A DNA stretch of 64,000 nucleotides from Cyrtodaria siliqua (taxonomy: Eukaryota > Mollusca > Bivalvia > Adapedonta > Hiatellidae), in assembly GCA_037043455.1 (NCBI GenBank), contig JAWPHD010001139.1, positions 62,001 through 126,000 of the forward strand, in the 5' to 3' direction. Positions 21,971-33,154 of this stretch are shown one piece after another. The translations under genes and the position numbers were made by a program. The notes under the pieces are model-generated. The model saw only the letters and a list, made by a program, of their open reading frames with translations, was not told where the DNA came from and did no database searches. The stretch's first letter is position 1. Every line of letters starts with the position of its first letter.

Positions 21971-22377
21971 GTGAATTGAATTGGGGTTTTAAGGCGCACC
22001 AACACATGAAAAGGTTATATGGCGCCTAAAAGGCATGAACATGCCAGGCTCATCTTCCATGTACATTGAGATAAAATATGGAAAATGGGCCTAGAACCTT
22101 CCACCCTGAACTGCAGAGTTGCTGCAAATTCTATCGTAGAAACTCCATTTACGCTGGAGCCACGTTATTGTTTTTCTGCCACTGCTCTTTTGATGCGAGA
22201 GAGATAGCACCTGAAACAATGCAGAGATCATGATGAAGACCTTTAATGAACATGAACAAAAAACGTTAAAATGAACATGAATTTGGGGGGATTCTACCCC
22301 TCTCCCTCCAAAGGGATCTGCAGTGGCCGTATTCTTTGCCCCGTGACCAAACGGGGCCCCCGGCAACCACACGGGGC
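21971..22377 (-). repeat. CAATTCAATT-tail SINE-like element, long copy
   Basis: Minus-oriented. Its tail at 21971 reads GTGAATTGAATTGGGGTTTT. The body is shared with 18230-18622, and its 5' side ends near CCCCGTGTGGTTGCCGGGGG on the minus strand. Confidence 0.8.
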
Positions 22378-22381
22378 TATA

Positions 22382-22470
22382 ATATTCATAATAGCTAAAT
22401 ATTATTGACTAACACCGAACACAAAAGTAACTAACTGTGACACTGAGTTATGACGTCATTAAAGTGGTGC
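22382..22470 (+). repeat. Copy of the window-edge repeat
   Basis: It matches the reverse complement of 1-93, from AATATTCATAATAGCTAAAT to GAGTTATGACGTCATT. Confidence 0.7.
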
Positions 22471-22556
22471 TGACGTCGACGTCATCTGCCGATAGCGTTT
22501 ACGCTATCAATAAAGCGAAGAATTTCGGTTAAAATCATGCACAGATGACTTAAAAT

Positions 22557-22983
22557 GATTATTTAACTGCTGTGTTCGATTATAGGGAAATCCATCACCA
22601 TCACTCGATGGTAGACGTGTTTTGTTCAGTGTTTTTTTCACTTGTAACCGGAAGCCCCGGGTTCAATCCTCCGTGGTGCCACTGAGTTTCGTCGATGTGT
22701 TCTTGGGCAAGACACTTGCCCTTAGCCTCGTCCGTCGGATGGGGACGTAAACCAGGTGGTGCCGTGTATCGGTCTATCCTCCAAGCAAGTTAAAGAACCA
22801 TAGGAATCTATTCGATAATAAGAGTAGGGCACGGTTCCCGGATTCCTATGTATTATTTCCCTCTCTCTGGGGTGGCTCTAAATAACCTTTACTGTGTTGA
22901 TGAGCCGTTAAACAACTTACAATTTCATACGTCTACCATCTCCTACCATTTCCCTATAATCGATCCCAGCAGTTAAATAATCG
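22557..22983. repeat. Inverted repeat with a SINE in its loop
   Basis: The arms 22557-22617 and 22928-22983 are complementary (GATTATTTAACTGCTG, CGATTATAGGGAAAT, GATGGTAGACGT). A tRNA-Thr-type SINE at 22641-22925 fills most of the loop. The palindrome probably predates the SINE. Confidence 0.75.
22641..22925 (+). mobile_element. tRNA-Thr-type SINE, 5'-truncated in the head
   Basis: It begins at the anticodon arm (CTTGTAACCGG), keeps the B-box GGGTTCAATCC, and continues through TTGGGCAAGACACTTGCCCT, GTTAAAGAACCATAGGAATC and GCCGTTAAACAACTTACAAT. It is one of the best-preserved bodies in the window. Confidence 0.85.
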
Positions 22984-23052
22984 CTATGTTTACTATTCAC
23001 TTTTTGTTATTATAATATAACCCGTAGTCTCGTATCTCGTTCGCAATAGTTT

Positions 23053-24360
23053 ACACTGTTAACCATGACAGAGCAGGGGCGTTCCTGGGGCTAATTTAGG
23101 TATAAGCACCATCGAGTTTTGGATTCACAAATGTGCCTAACCCCCATATACCTTCAGTTTTTATTGCATATTTCGCATTTTTAGCCATTTTTATATTTTT
23201 GCTTCTTTAATAGCCTGTACGCACGTGCGTACGCCCAGATACGCCCCTGCAGAGGATCCGCCTTTTGGATTTCTTCAATTATGAAAGCTGAAGGTTATTT
23301 TTAAATAAAACGAACACATGGCAATCTTGATTTTGTTTAATTGCAAGATAGTTTTTTCTGCATTTATCTAACTTGCTTATTTGCTGTAAGTTGAATAGTT
23401 TTTGCAAAATTTTGATTATTTTCAACCACTAATACATTTCAAACTTCGGTAGAATAATATTAATTGAAATGTAAACACTTTGGTAAAATAAGAAAATTTG
23501 CATTACCTTTTATTTGAAAGTAAATTATCAATATTATTGGATTAACAAACTATGGTTACGGTAGTACCTTTAAAAGTCAAGGCACATTATAATCAAAAAC
23601 TAAGTATTAAAATATACAAAAAGATATAAAATATATACTTGCATCAGGTAATCTATTTAATAATATTTTATTCAAGTTTTATATATATAATTCAAGTTTT
23701 TTTTTACTGCCTTTATATCCTCTGCTGTATTAAATACAGTTGTATCTTATCAATTACACACTCAATTACCCTTTTTGAACCCCTTCAAGGCCTGTTGTAA
23801 CACCAAAAGTGTGCCATGAATTTTATAACTAATAAGCTGATTACATAACAGGGACAGTTGTACACCATAAACCACTAATTGAGCAGCACCAAGTGCCAGT
23901 GATTGACAGCATGGGGTATTGAATCATATGCCACTGGTGAGGTCATGCTGGAATGAAAATTGATATATAGGGCCCTGGGTCATATCTTTACAACAATTAC
24001 AGATATTAAATTGACTGCATTCAGCAGCTGAGACTAATTGTTTATTTTAATTAAAAAAATATATAAAAAAAGAAAGGAAAAAAACACACATTAATAAGCT
24101 TTTTCTTCAAAAAGAACAGAAATGTGAAACATAGTTGAATCTAACACTTTGAGGAATTCAAAATGATTTAGTGTGTGCACAAATCCTGTATTGGTCTCTA
24201 AAATAAATAAAAAAAATATTTAAAAATCCACAGACCTAATAACAAATTTATTAATATGTCTGTGAAAAATCTCAGTCTTTATTAGTGGATTTCTAATAAC
24301 AAGTTTAAAAATTAGCAGCATATAACCTGAACATTATTTCACCACTATAGTAAGCTACAA
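23053..24360. other. No gene recognised
   Basis: AT-rich. A moderately balanced stretch at 23760-24010 contains no long frame. TTATTAATATGTCTGTGAA near 24250 recurs from about 17620 and hints at an old dispersed repeat. Confidence 0.5.
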
Positions 24361-24924
24361 CAGGGAGTAAGTATACGGGGAGGAGAAACGGGTTCATAGA
24401 CGCTCTAGTTTATCGATTTATGTTGTCGCGCTAAAACGCCGCCATTAACTATTTACTATTTTATCGATACAGGTAAATCGATTGTAAGCGTGTTGCATGT
24501 GAAAAAGTTAAACTTTCAGCCAACATCTCAAATTAGGCAGTTTTTACAGCCTCTTTTTTAAGGCTTTCTATAATAATCGACATCACGAAATTACCTTCTT
24601 GACAAAGATAAACATGTCTACTATTCACTTTTTGTTATTATTAATGCCTAGTATAATCCATACTTCGTATCTCGTTTGCAATAGCTCCAGACCATTTTTA
24701 ATTTGACAAATTAAAAATTTCAGCTGATATCTCAAAAGGCACATTTTCATCACCTCGTTTTAGGCTTTTTCTTATAATCACCACCTTGAAATTACCTTCT
24801 TGACAAAGATAAATATGCCTACTATTCACTTTTTGTTATTATTAATGCCTAAATAACCCGTAGTCTCGTATCTCGCTTGCAATAGCTACATGTATTCCCC
24901 GTCACCATTTTTTATTTGGTGCAG

Positions 24925-26032
24925 CAGAGCCCCAGATAAGAATTGGTTTGATTTGCTTAAATACCCACCTATATTTTTGTCAATTGGGTATTTTAAAATA
25001 CAACTGATTAAAAAAAAGTAATTCACTCATCAAATGTTTCGTTAATTGGGTATCAACACAAAATAGTACAAATAGGTACTTACAATAGTGTACTTTTCAG
25101 ATCTTTATGTTGTGTGTTGTATGAGTCTCTGTTGTGGCTTCTATTTCACATGAAATTTTACCAACACATGAGAGGTTATATGGCGCCTAACAGGCATGAA
25201 CCATCGAGATAAAACATGGGAAATGGGCCTAGAACCTTTTCACCCTGAACTGCAGAGTTGCTGAAAATTCTATCATAGAAACTCCATTTACGCTGGAAAC
25301 ATAAACTGTAACTTCTAACTATGTTTTAACTGATTGTTTTATTTTCGCTGAATAGTTCACGATTCAGATTTATTCATCATCATCATTACTGACGACAATT
25401 AGCCACGGATATTTAGTTTTCCAGTCTCTAACGGTTTTAGTAACTACACGATTGCTGTCGGATTTGTTACTGATGACAAAATATTGTTTAATACATTGTG
25501 AACAATTGGAATTGACGGGTGAATACATATATCGATTAATTCCTCTATAATTCCCGAAACAACCCCGTCACCATCTAATGGTTTGGGAATTCCAAAATAC
25601 CCTACAATTTTGTTTTGCTATGTATTTATACTTGCCTTTCTACAACCTCTTTTGACGGATGCCATTTTACACAAACGCTTGAAAATTACCAAGCCACATA
25701 GTGATCTAGATTTTATTTTATATTGGATTGGTTTACAAAATTACTATTTGTTCTATAACGACATACTGTTAAATACTCCAGTAACGTCTACTAGACGGGT
25801 TCGCTAATTAACCGGGAGAATACAGAATGACGAAGATTTGTTTACATTCTACGAAAGTCAGAGACAACGTGCGATTACAATAATGGAAAACAGTTTGTAC
25901 GCACACATTTTTTAAATAATTGCTTAAATGGGATTTCATATGCTTTTTGGTACGCTTGATTTTAATTTCAATTTGGTTTTCCATTGTTTTAATTGGGTAA
26001 TTACGCAAATACGCAGCTTATCTGGGGCTCTG
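24925..26032. mobile_element. Nested TIR element, CAGAGCCCCAGATAAG ends
   Basis: CAGAGCCCCAGATAAG at 24925-24940 is repeated as a perfect reverse complement at 26017-26032; shared but weaker similarity continues inward (TACCCA...AATTGGGT). The flanks GGTGCAGC and GGTGTAGA may be an 8-bp duplication with two mismatches, which would suit a hAT-like element. The interior has no transposase signature; the 74-codon frame at 25583-25807 is unrecognised. A CAATTCAATT-tail fragment lies inside at 25159-25300. Confidence 0.75.
25159..25300 (-). repeat. CAATTCAATT-tail SINE-like fragment
   Basis: It contains ACCAACACATGAGAGGTTAT, GGCGCCTAACAGGCATGAA, and ACTGCAGAGTTGCTGAAAAT, with an internal deletion relative to 18230-18622. 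It is the innermost layer of the nest at 24.4-26.3 kb. Confidence 0.7.
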
Positions 26033-26519
26033 GTGTAGAGTGGCGCCATCTTTGTTATACGGAACCGTCTGGTAAAATGTGCTTTTATACATGCAAACAA
26101 ATACACGCTCTGTATCAGAGGACACAATGTGAATAAATATTACTTATGTTTACATTGCGCACCTTTGTTGAGTTTGTAAGTGTAATAATTTATGAGAATT
26201 TGCTGTTTTTCACACACGCACGAAACAACCAGTAGTCATTTTCACGCAGTAGTGAAACACACGCGCGACAACATAAAACGGCAAAACGATCCGCTTCTCC
26301 TCCCCGTATACTTAATACTCCCTGGCTACAATAAGTACATATGTGTACTCACAGACACTGTAGTAGCTGACAGGTAGTATGTGGATATTTTACTGTTATT
26401 CAAATAAAGAAAGCGCCATAGTATCTAGCAACACATTTAGTAAATTATGATCTGCAACCTGTCCCCATACACTGTCACAGGCAACTGTCATTAAGATTTA
26501 TTCCCTTCTACGCAGACAT

Positions 26520-27055
26520 TCGTCGGCAGCCATATTGATCTGGTACCCTTCCCCTACTGCGCTCGCTATTATCTCTTCGAGCGCAGGGGGTTATGGGTAC
26601 CAGACCAATATGGAGCCATATTGAAACCAAATTTGACGGTTGTAAACAAAAGAGAACATGTAGCTTCCATTGAATTAACTGGTAAGAAAATAATTAGCAT
26701 TCATTATCTGCGGTGACTACTTAATGATTCTTGGTCTAGTTTCGTACGCAACTGCCGTTAGAGTTGTTGTTTACAGAGTGACTGTGTTTAGGCACGGGGT
26801 CTTCCGACTAAGATTTGGACCAGTTTTTCAACGTTTCGATGACGATTTCTCAACGTTTCGATGACGATTTCTTATTACTGTATTGAGCGATATTAAAATA
26901 TATACCAATGTTGGACACCTTGAACACTTGGTTATAGGAGGCATGTAGAGTTAAATGATTTGCTCTTTTAATTAAAACAATTTTCAGCATAGACTGAGCT
27001 TAGTGAGAATGACCTGGTATTTACCGACAAAGCACATGAGCCGGACCCCTATGGT
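26520..27055 (+). repeat. Long-hairpin dispersed repeat, copy 2
   Basis: Co-linear with 5934-6540. The left hairpin arm is truncated to about 30 bp (TCGGCAGCCATATTGATCTG) and 8 extra bases sit in the loop. An about 21-bp tandem repeat (CAACGTTTCGATGACGATTT twice) at 26830-26870 is new. About 110 bp corresponding to 6390-6498 is missing. Confidence 0.85.
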
Positions 27056-27863
27056 CGATATGTGTAACCCTTGATGTTACAGCGAAAACCAATGACAATA
27101 AAATATCTGCATCTAGATCTACTTACAATTTATATTTTAATTTAGCAGACTGATTATAGCTAAAATATGCCGTATCTGCAAAAAAAGTATGCATACAAAC
27201 TATGTAAGTATTATACATTACCTGTATTGTTAGCTCCAAAACAGAAACTATTGAGATAAAATTGTCACGTCATTGAAAAATAACATTATCCAAAATGTAT
27301 GTAAAAAAGATCAGTTTCGTTGAATTCCTTTAATAGGGAATTATTAACATCAGCCGATTAAACACTGCACTAATAACAAATAAATGCTAAAGCAAATATG
27401 TGCTTGACTAAAATATATTTTTTTGAAAAATAATCTTGAAAATGTTAAGTTCTAAGAATCATATATTGCAGATAAAAAAATGTACTTTTCACTGCCAAAA
27501 TGGTCATAAATGGTACCCGGTTTTACAATGAGAATTGTTATAGGAATGAGAAGAAGCTATTTGTTTTTATGCTTGCACAGACGTTGAAAAAAAGGTATTT
27601 ATTGATAATACTATAATTGCAAATTTCCCAAAATTGGTAAAAAGGCCTGCAATAGCCTGAATAAAGGAAAATGTACGGGTTTTCATTGACTAGCATGGTG
27701 TTCTGTGGTATCACAGTACTGAAACGGTTTGACGAACAAAAACGAAACTGTAAACAATACTGAATAGAAGAAAAGGGAAACTCAAATGCTTTCTGTGACC
27801 CTTCTACTAAATTGTTATGATATAAATGTTATAACATTTTACGTAAAAATGTCAGAATCAAGG
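27056..27863. other. No gene recognised
   Basis: AT-rich sequence, no long frame, no match elsewhere in the window that I noticed. Confidence 0.5.
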
Positions 27864-29540
27864 TCTTCTTCTTCTTCTTCTTCCAGTACTGTGCTGGGTT
27901 CCTCTGGAACATCTTCGCACAACGGTGAATATTTACATGAGTGATGGAAAGTTCAGGGTGCAGTTAAAAACAGGATAAAAAACATGTTGTCATGGGTCTA
28001 TGGTGCGGCCATCCGGGTCTTGAAAACCTCAAGGGATGGTGCAGTGATGACCTCGGCCGGCAGGCTGTTCCAGATGCGGATTCCGGCTGGGTAGAACGAG
28101 TACTTGAAGGCATTGATGCTGGTAAAAGGTACTAAGAACCTGTTGGCATGGTCTCTTGTATGGACTCCGGCTGGTATGAGTAGGTGGTTGATTTGGATAT
28201 CCACAAGATGGTTGACGATTCTGTACATCATGGCAGCTCTGGCTTGTTGGCGACGGGCTTGTAGTTGATCCCAATTCAAGTCCTGTAGCATGTCTGTCAC
28301 GCTGCTTGTGCGGCGGTAGTCACTGTGACAGAAGCGTGCTGCTCTTCGTTGGACGTTCTCCAGCTTGTTGATATTAGATTTAGTATGGGGATCCCAAATA
28401 GTGGCTGCATACTCTAGCTGGGGTCTGACTAGCGACTTGTAACATGTGGCCTTGACGTCCTTCGGGCAAGTTGACAGGTTACGTCGTAGAAAGGCAGTTG
28501 TGTTGTTTGCCTTCTTGGCTGTTGCGTCTATATGGTTATTCCAAGATAGTGTGCTGTCTATAGTGACGCCCAGGTATTTTGCCTTATTGGTCTGTTGTAG
28601 AGTATGGCCATGAATGGAGTAAGTCCCAGCGACGACTTTACGTTTGTTGGTGATACGAATCATCTCACATTTATCGGGGTTGAACATCATCTGCCATTCG
28701 TGCTCCCACTCTTGTAGTTGGTCGAGGTCATCTTGGAGTGCTGTCGTATCACTGTCCGAGTTGATGATGCGGTACAGTAGGCAATCATCTGCGAACAGGC
28801 GTGCAGTAGATGTGACTCTATTTGGTGGGTCATTGATGTAAATCAAGAACAAGAGAGGGCCAAGAACAGTGCCTTGAGGAACTCCTGACGAGACTGGTGC
28901 GGCAGATGATGTTTTGCCTTCTAGGACCACCTGTTGTTGTCTGTCAGCAAGAAAGCTCTTTATCCATCCCAGAGTCTTATCCCGGATACCGTAGTGGTGA
29001 AGCTTTACTGCAAGACGTTCGTGGGCGACTTTGTCGAAGGCTTTCGAGAAGTCCAACAGTATGGCGTCTATCTGTTGTTTGTTGTTCAGGCCTGCCGCAA
29101 GGTCATGGATGGTGTTGACAAGTTGTGTCTCGCACGATCTTCTTTTCCTAAAGCCGTGTTACTGGTCAGATAAGATGTTGTTATCGTCGAGGAACTTCAT
29201 AAGATGGCTGTGTACGATGTGTTCCATGACCTTGCAGCAGATTGATGTCAACGATATTGGTCTATAGTTGGCGGACTGGCTCTTATCTCCTTTCTTGAAG
29301 AGTGGAGTAACGAGCGCGTTCTTCCAATCGTCGGGTACTTGGCTCTGATCGTGAGAAGCTTGGAAAATGAGGGTCAGGGATGGCGCTAGAGGTGAAGCCA
29401 TTTCTTTCAAGAACCTGGATGATATCTGGTCCGGTCCTGTCGCTTTGTGCGGATTCAAACCCTCCAGTAGTTTCCTGACTCCATTCTCATGAATATGTAG
29501 TTGTGGCGCTGATAAAGGAAGGTCTTTGCCCATGGTATGC
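27864..29540 (-). mobile_element. 5'-truncated non-LTR retrotransposon
   Basis: Minus-oriented LINE: the reverse transcriptase frame runs from 29540 down to 27998, then a short 3' UTR ends in a GAA microsatellite at 27864-27886, a simple-repeat 3' end as found in several LINE clades. The endonuclease region is absent, so the insertion is 5'-truncated. No target duplication could be identified. Confidence 0.85.
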
Positions 29541-29542
29541 AC
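27998..29542 (-). pseudogene. LINE reverse transcriptase, one nonsense codon
   Basis: A single minus-strand frame covers about 514 codons and is cut by one TAA at 29159-29161, just before the GFRKRRSC motif where relatives have a sense codon (CAA to TAA would explain it). N-terminal to the stop is the fingers region (NPHKATGPDQISSRFLKE, LFKKGDKSQSANYRPISL). After it come LDFSKAFDK, SGVPQGTVLGPLLF, the catalytic LFADDCLLY, and the thumb/C-terminal region with YKSLVRPQLEYAATIWDP. The element would copy its RNA by target-primed reverse transcription. The sequence style is that of the jockey/CR1-like group common in invertebrates; exact clade is not assigned. With the stop, no complete enzyme can be made. 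The sister fragment at 52665-53160 is much more decayed. Confidence 0.93.
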
Positions 29543-29884
29543 ATATTGTGTATTTCGTATTTGTTAGTAACTGTTATAAGATTCAATGATTGACCATTTC
29601 TAGAAACAATAATGTACAACAGACTCATCAGACTAAAAAATAATGTCATTAATGAATTTTATTGCCTTCAAGGTAATTGGAAACTGCATTTATGGAGAAT
29701 AGGGGTGATGAATTTTAAAGAAAAGGAAATTGTCAACATGTTTACATTATTTTGATGAACTATCCTTTTATTAATGATAAATATACTATCTTTTTAATTA
29801 TTTTATTATAAAGTCATCAACTCTATTTATAAATTAATTATCATAATTTATGCATACTGTCATGAGAACGGGAGTATTTTGAAG
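29543..29884. other. No gene recognised
   Basis: AT-rich spacer between the LINE and a minus-strand SINE. Confidence 0.5.
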
Positions 29885-29887
29885 GTA

Positions 29888-30211
29888 ATTGAATTGAATT
29901 GAATGTTGTTTAACGGCTCATCAACACAGTATAGGTTATTCAGAGCCGCCCCATAGAGAGGTGAAGGATACAAGGAATCCGGGAACCTGCCATACTCTTA
30001 TTATCTAATAGATTCCTATGGTTCTTTAACTTGCTCGGAGGATAGACCAATACACAAGACCGCCCGGTTTACATCCCCATCCGACGGACGGGGCTAGGCG
30101 AAAGTGTCTTGCCCAAGAACACACCGACGAAACTCAGTGGCATCACGGAGGATTGAAGCCGGGGCCTCCGGTTACAAATCCGCCGCGCTACCGACTGCGC
30201 CATGCCAGCCC
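29888..30211 (-). mobile_element. tRNA-Thr-like SINE, full length
   Basis: On the minus strand: head GGCTGGCATGGCGCAGTCGG with an A-box, TTTGTAA anticodon-like loop (TGT), degenerate B-box GGCTTCAATCC, body with TTGGGCAAGACACTTTCGCC and TTAAAGAACCATAGGAATCT, and tail GCCGTTAAACAACATTCAAT followed by TTCAATTCAATT. Flanks TTTTGAAGGTAA (left) and TTTCGAAGGTTA (right) may be an imperfect target duplication. It is the reference copy for this family in the window. Confidence 0.88.
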
Positions 30212-30860
30212 CCTTTATTTCGAAGGTTACAAACAAAGAAACTGTCTGATATTTTTCTCTTTGGTGAGTTTTATGCATACGTCATGTTGTGTGGTGTAAA
30301 AAAAAAGAGAAAGAAAAATGGTTTCCGCCCAATACTGAACTTCCGTGAGTTAGGATTGAGAAATTGAAGCAACTTGGTGAGTGGGTTATATGGAAAGAAA
30401 TATTTAAAAAAATGTCGCGGGTAGCTTAGGGAAATCCTGGTTTAAGTTGAATTTCCATCTTTCTTGTTTCTTCAATAAAATCAAACTTGGCCTAAGGTTA
30501 TCTTCAGACGTATTCCAGCTCATTAATACTAAGGTATTTTGCATTGTCTTTTTACAGAAGTACCTGTCCAAGGAGGATTTGATTGATGCTTTGACTGTTA
30601 TATGAAGGACATGGTACATTATTAAGTACTTGGATTAAAATCCATCTCCCATGATGCAAATAAGTGATATATTTTACTGGTATGTCATTTTATATGTACA
30701 GTAAAATGAGAATCGAACCCATACCAGACACTTTGGGTAAACCTGAGGTGACTGGTACCTTAGGTTCACCATCATACATAACAGACAAATGCAATAACCT
30801 ATAAGCAAACTCATAACTGGCCATAACAAAAAAAAATAAGTTTGACCTATGTTTATGAAA
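30212..30860. other. No gene; a short dyad
   Basis: AT-rich. A small palindrome (AACCTGAGGT...ACCTTAGGTT) lies at 30739-30769. The several short frames have no recognisable product. Confidence 0.5.
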
Positions 30861-30870
30861 CTTCACATAC

Positions 30871-31186
30871 ATACCGTATTGTTCCTTTTTAACGCCCCCG
30901 GGGGCGTTGCATTTTTCAAAAGGGTGGCGTTTATTAGAGTGTAAACTGATCATTCATTGACCCTTATGTAACTCTGTTATAACTCTAAAACCCTTAGTGC
31001 ACTATACTTGAAATACACATGGATAAAAGTTTTTGTGGATATATTAGTTGTGTTATGCGGATTAATACCACTTTTTAAGGTAAGGTTTTTCACTTTATGC
31101 ACAGTGGGTGGAGGTGTTTACTCACGGTGCCTGGGGGGAGGGGCATATATTAGGGAGGGGGCGTTAAAAAGGAACAATATGGTATA
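30871..31186. mobile_element. Short TIR (MITE-like) element
   Basis: The left end ATACCGTATTGTTCCTTTTT, then AACGCCCCC, is repeated as reverse complement at 31158-31186. AACTTCACATAC stands directly before the left end and again a few bases past the right end, possibly a target duplication offset by seven bases. The interior holds GGGGGCG-rich sequence. The ends recall those at 18020-18739 (ATACCGTAT, GCGCC). Confidence 0.65.
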
Positions 31187-31228
31187 CGTAGTAACTTCAC
31201 ATACTTATACGCAGTACCCCAAAAACTA

Positions 31229-31320
31229 GGGGTGCAATGATTAATCGTGATACGATTATAGCGCGACTTTTTTTCACACGTATCATATTGTGGGGACTGT
31301 ATCGTAATAAGATAACGATA
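31229..31320. repeat. Possible hAT-like terminus, partial
   Basis: AGGGGTGCAATGATTAATCG, then TGATACGAT, resembles the start of a widespread class of hAT-type elements with GATACG-rich ends. I could not find the matching right end, so it is either truncated or a chance likeness. Confidence 0.3.
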
Positions 31321-33154
31321 CACAGATAAGCATTGCCTTGCTCTTATTTTTTATTTTGTTGATCTGACAGAAATATGGTTACTATGGCAATGGATATAGT
31401 AAAAATACACAAAATATGTATCATTTTATAACAAAAGAAATGCTTTAAAAGATAATGAAAATTTGTGTGTAGGTAAGAGGGAGAACTTTAGGAGATCATG
31501 CAGATCTTTTTTTTTCATTAAGTAAATTACACAAAAAATATCGAAAATGGTTTCCGCACAATATCTTTAGTTTGGAATGAGATATTTGAATGAATTTGTA
31601 TGAGATTTGGGTCACTGGAGTCAAGGAAACTGTTACTTTTTTTTTTTTTTTTTAAATTGGGAATTCTTTCCTCAAAATTGGGAAAAAAAGATATGTTTTG
31701 CCATTGGGAATATGACCGAATAACGGCTATAAAAACGGCCAAAAAAAATCCCTGAACTATCGATACAAACTAGTTTTTTAAAGGGCTAAAATCAGTTGAG
31801 CACCAACGATATACAGTTTACACCCTACCCGAAAGTGGAGGTCTTATTTTATTGATCACTGATTGGTCAGATTATTTTGATGATGTCATGTGAAAGTTAT
31901 GAATTTTACTTTTGTGTTTGGAAAAGCAGATGTGGTAAAATTTGAAAGCCCGGATTATGTATACTGGGTCACGATAGTTATAATGAGCGGTTCCTATTAC
32001 CGACTTCGCGACGACTGCAATTAGTAATTATTATACTGGAAATTATAATTTTATTTTAATTAATCGTTATTTGTAACAAATTTATTCTGCTGTTTATTAT
32101 TTTGTTAACGAGTTCTTGAGTCAGAGATAATCAGAAAAAATTGTAAAGAATTCCGGGTCATAAACCCGTTGTTAGTGCCGCCTTGTTAAAAGGTACATAC
32201 ATGGCCAAGAATTATGGGTACTTATTTCGGTTGAAGAAGTGTGACTTTTGGACAACAGAAACGAACAAAACTTGTGATTAATGCATTAAAATTTTGAAAT
32301 ACGTATTTGTTTCGAAATTTATTCAGTGTATTTATCAGTCTTGCACAGAAAAGATGCACTCGGCGTCTCATTGTTTGTACTTATACTGGCGATTGGCTTT
32401 TTCAAGCGCGCTGTCGGAAAAATTTGCTTTTCTCCCAGTAATAAACCACCACAGGTGAGCACTCATGGTTAATTGGATTCTATATACGCGGAGTAACTTG
32501 GAGTGCGAATGACTGACAATGGCGTACTTTCGCTGCGTGGATTTACCGAGTACCAGTCACTCCGCGTAGATCCGCGTGGCACTCGATATGACCAAACTCG
32601 ACGAATCGAGTAAAGTGTGGGTTTTGCCTGATCTGTACTGTTTATATGAAAGGCAAGTTTGGGATTGCATTTGGTTAAAGGCAGAATATGCTTATTTACA
32701 CATAAACTAAAACATCTGATGAAGCACTTACAAATTGGAGAATTACGCTAACAAATTAACTGACTAAAATTAAACTGTACACACTAATACATATTTGTGC
32801 TCTAATTACGCTGTATCCCCTACATGCTGCGCCGACGCTAAGCACAACACAGGAAGTGTGCAGATCCAAATGGTTTATAGCACAGGTAATGTTTATGTAA
32901 ACACAATAGTTAAAAGTAATTTTTATTAACGGCTGGATTCATAGTGGGATTTAATGCAAATTTGACGGTAATATTATACACAAATACTTGATACAAAGTC
33001 TCTATCGTCTCTTAAGGTTAACAATAAGCATATTCTGACTTTAACTGTGGTCCTTGAATGCTACATTTCCGGTTCTACTTTGCTTACAGACTGTCTGTTC
33101 ATGAACATAAGATCAGTTTACAGAGAACTCAAAATATAATAAATTTATTGTATT
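31321..33154. other. No gene recognised
   Basis: AT-rich with a T-run at 31637-31653. A somewhat GC-richer patch at 32330-32640 includes a dyad of TACGCGGAGT and ACTCCGCGTA. No long frame. Confidence 0.5.

Larger units (their letters stand above)
21471..23052 (+). mobile_element. CAGGGAGTAAG TIR element, interrupted partial copy
   Basis: It begins CAGGGAGTAAGTATACAGGG and parallels 24361 onward through two internal about 190-bp units (CTCTTTTTTACTGCTTTCTG, CACCACCGTGAAATTACCTT). The match breaks at about 21931 and resumes at 22985 (TTTACTATTCACTTTTTGTT) to 23050, so roughly 1 kb of other repeats sits inside it. The right terminal repeat is not found after 23050, so this copy is truncated. 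Confidence 0.75.
24361..26324 (+). mobile_element. 2-kb non-autonomous TIR element with nested element
   Basis: The left end is CAGGGAGTAAGTATACGGGG, then AGGAGAAACGG. The right end in reverse complement is CAGGGAGTATTAAGTATACG, then GGGAGGAGAAGCGG, followed by a shared TTTATGTTGTCGCGC. GCTACAA flanks both ends (24354-24360 and 26325-26331), a 7-bp target duplication. The left half has two about 190-bp tandem units, each ending CTCGTATCTCG(C/T)TTGCAATAG. The middle is replaced by another TIR element at 24925-26032. No transposase is visible. The superfamily is uncertain: CAGGG ends recall hAT, but hAT makes 8-bp duplications. Confidence 0.82.
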
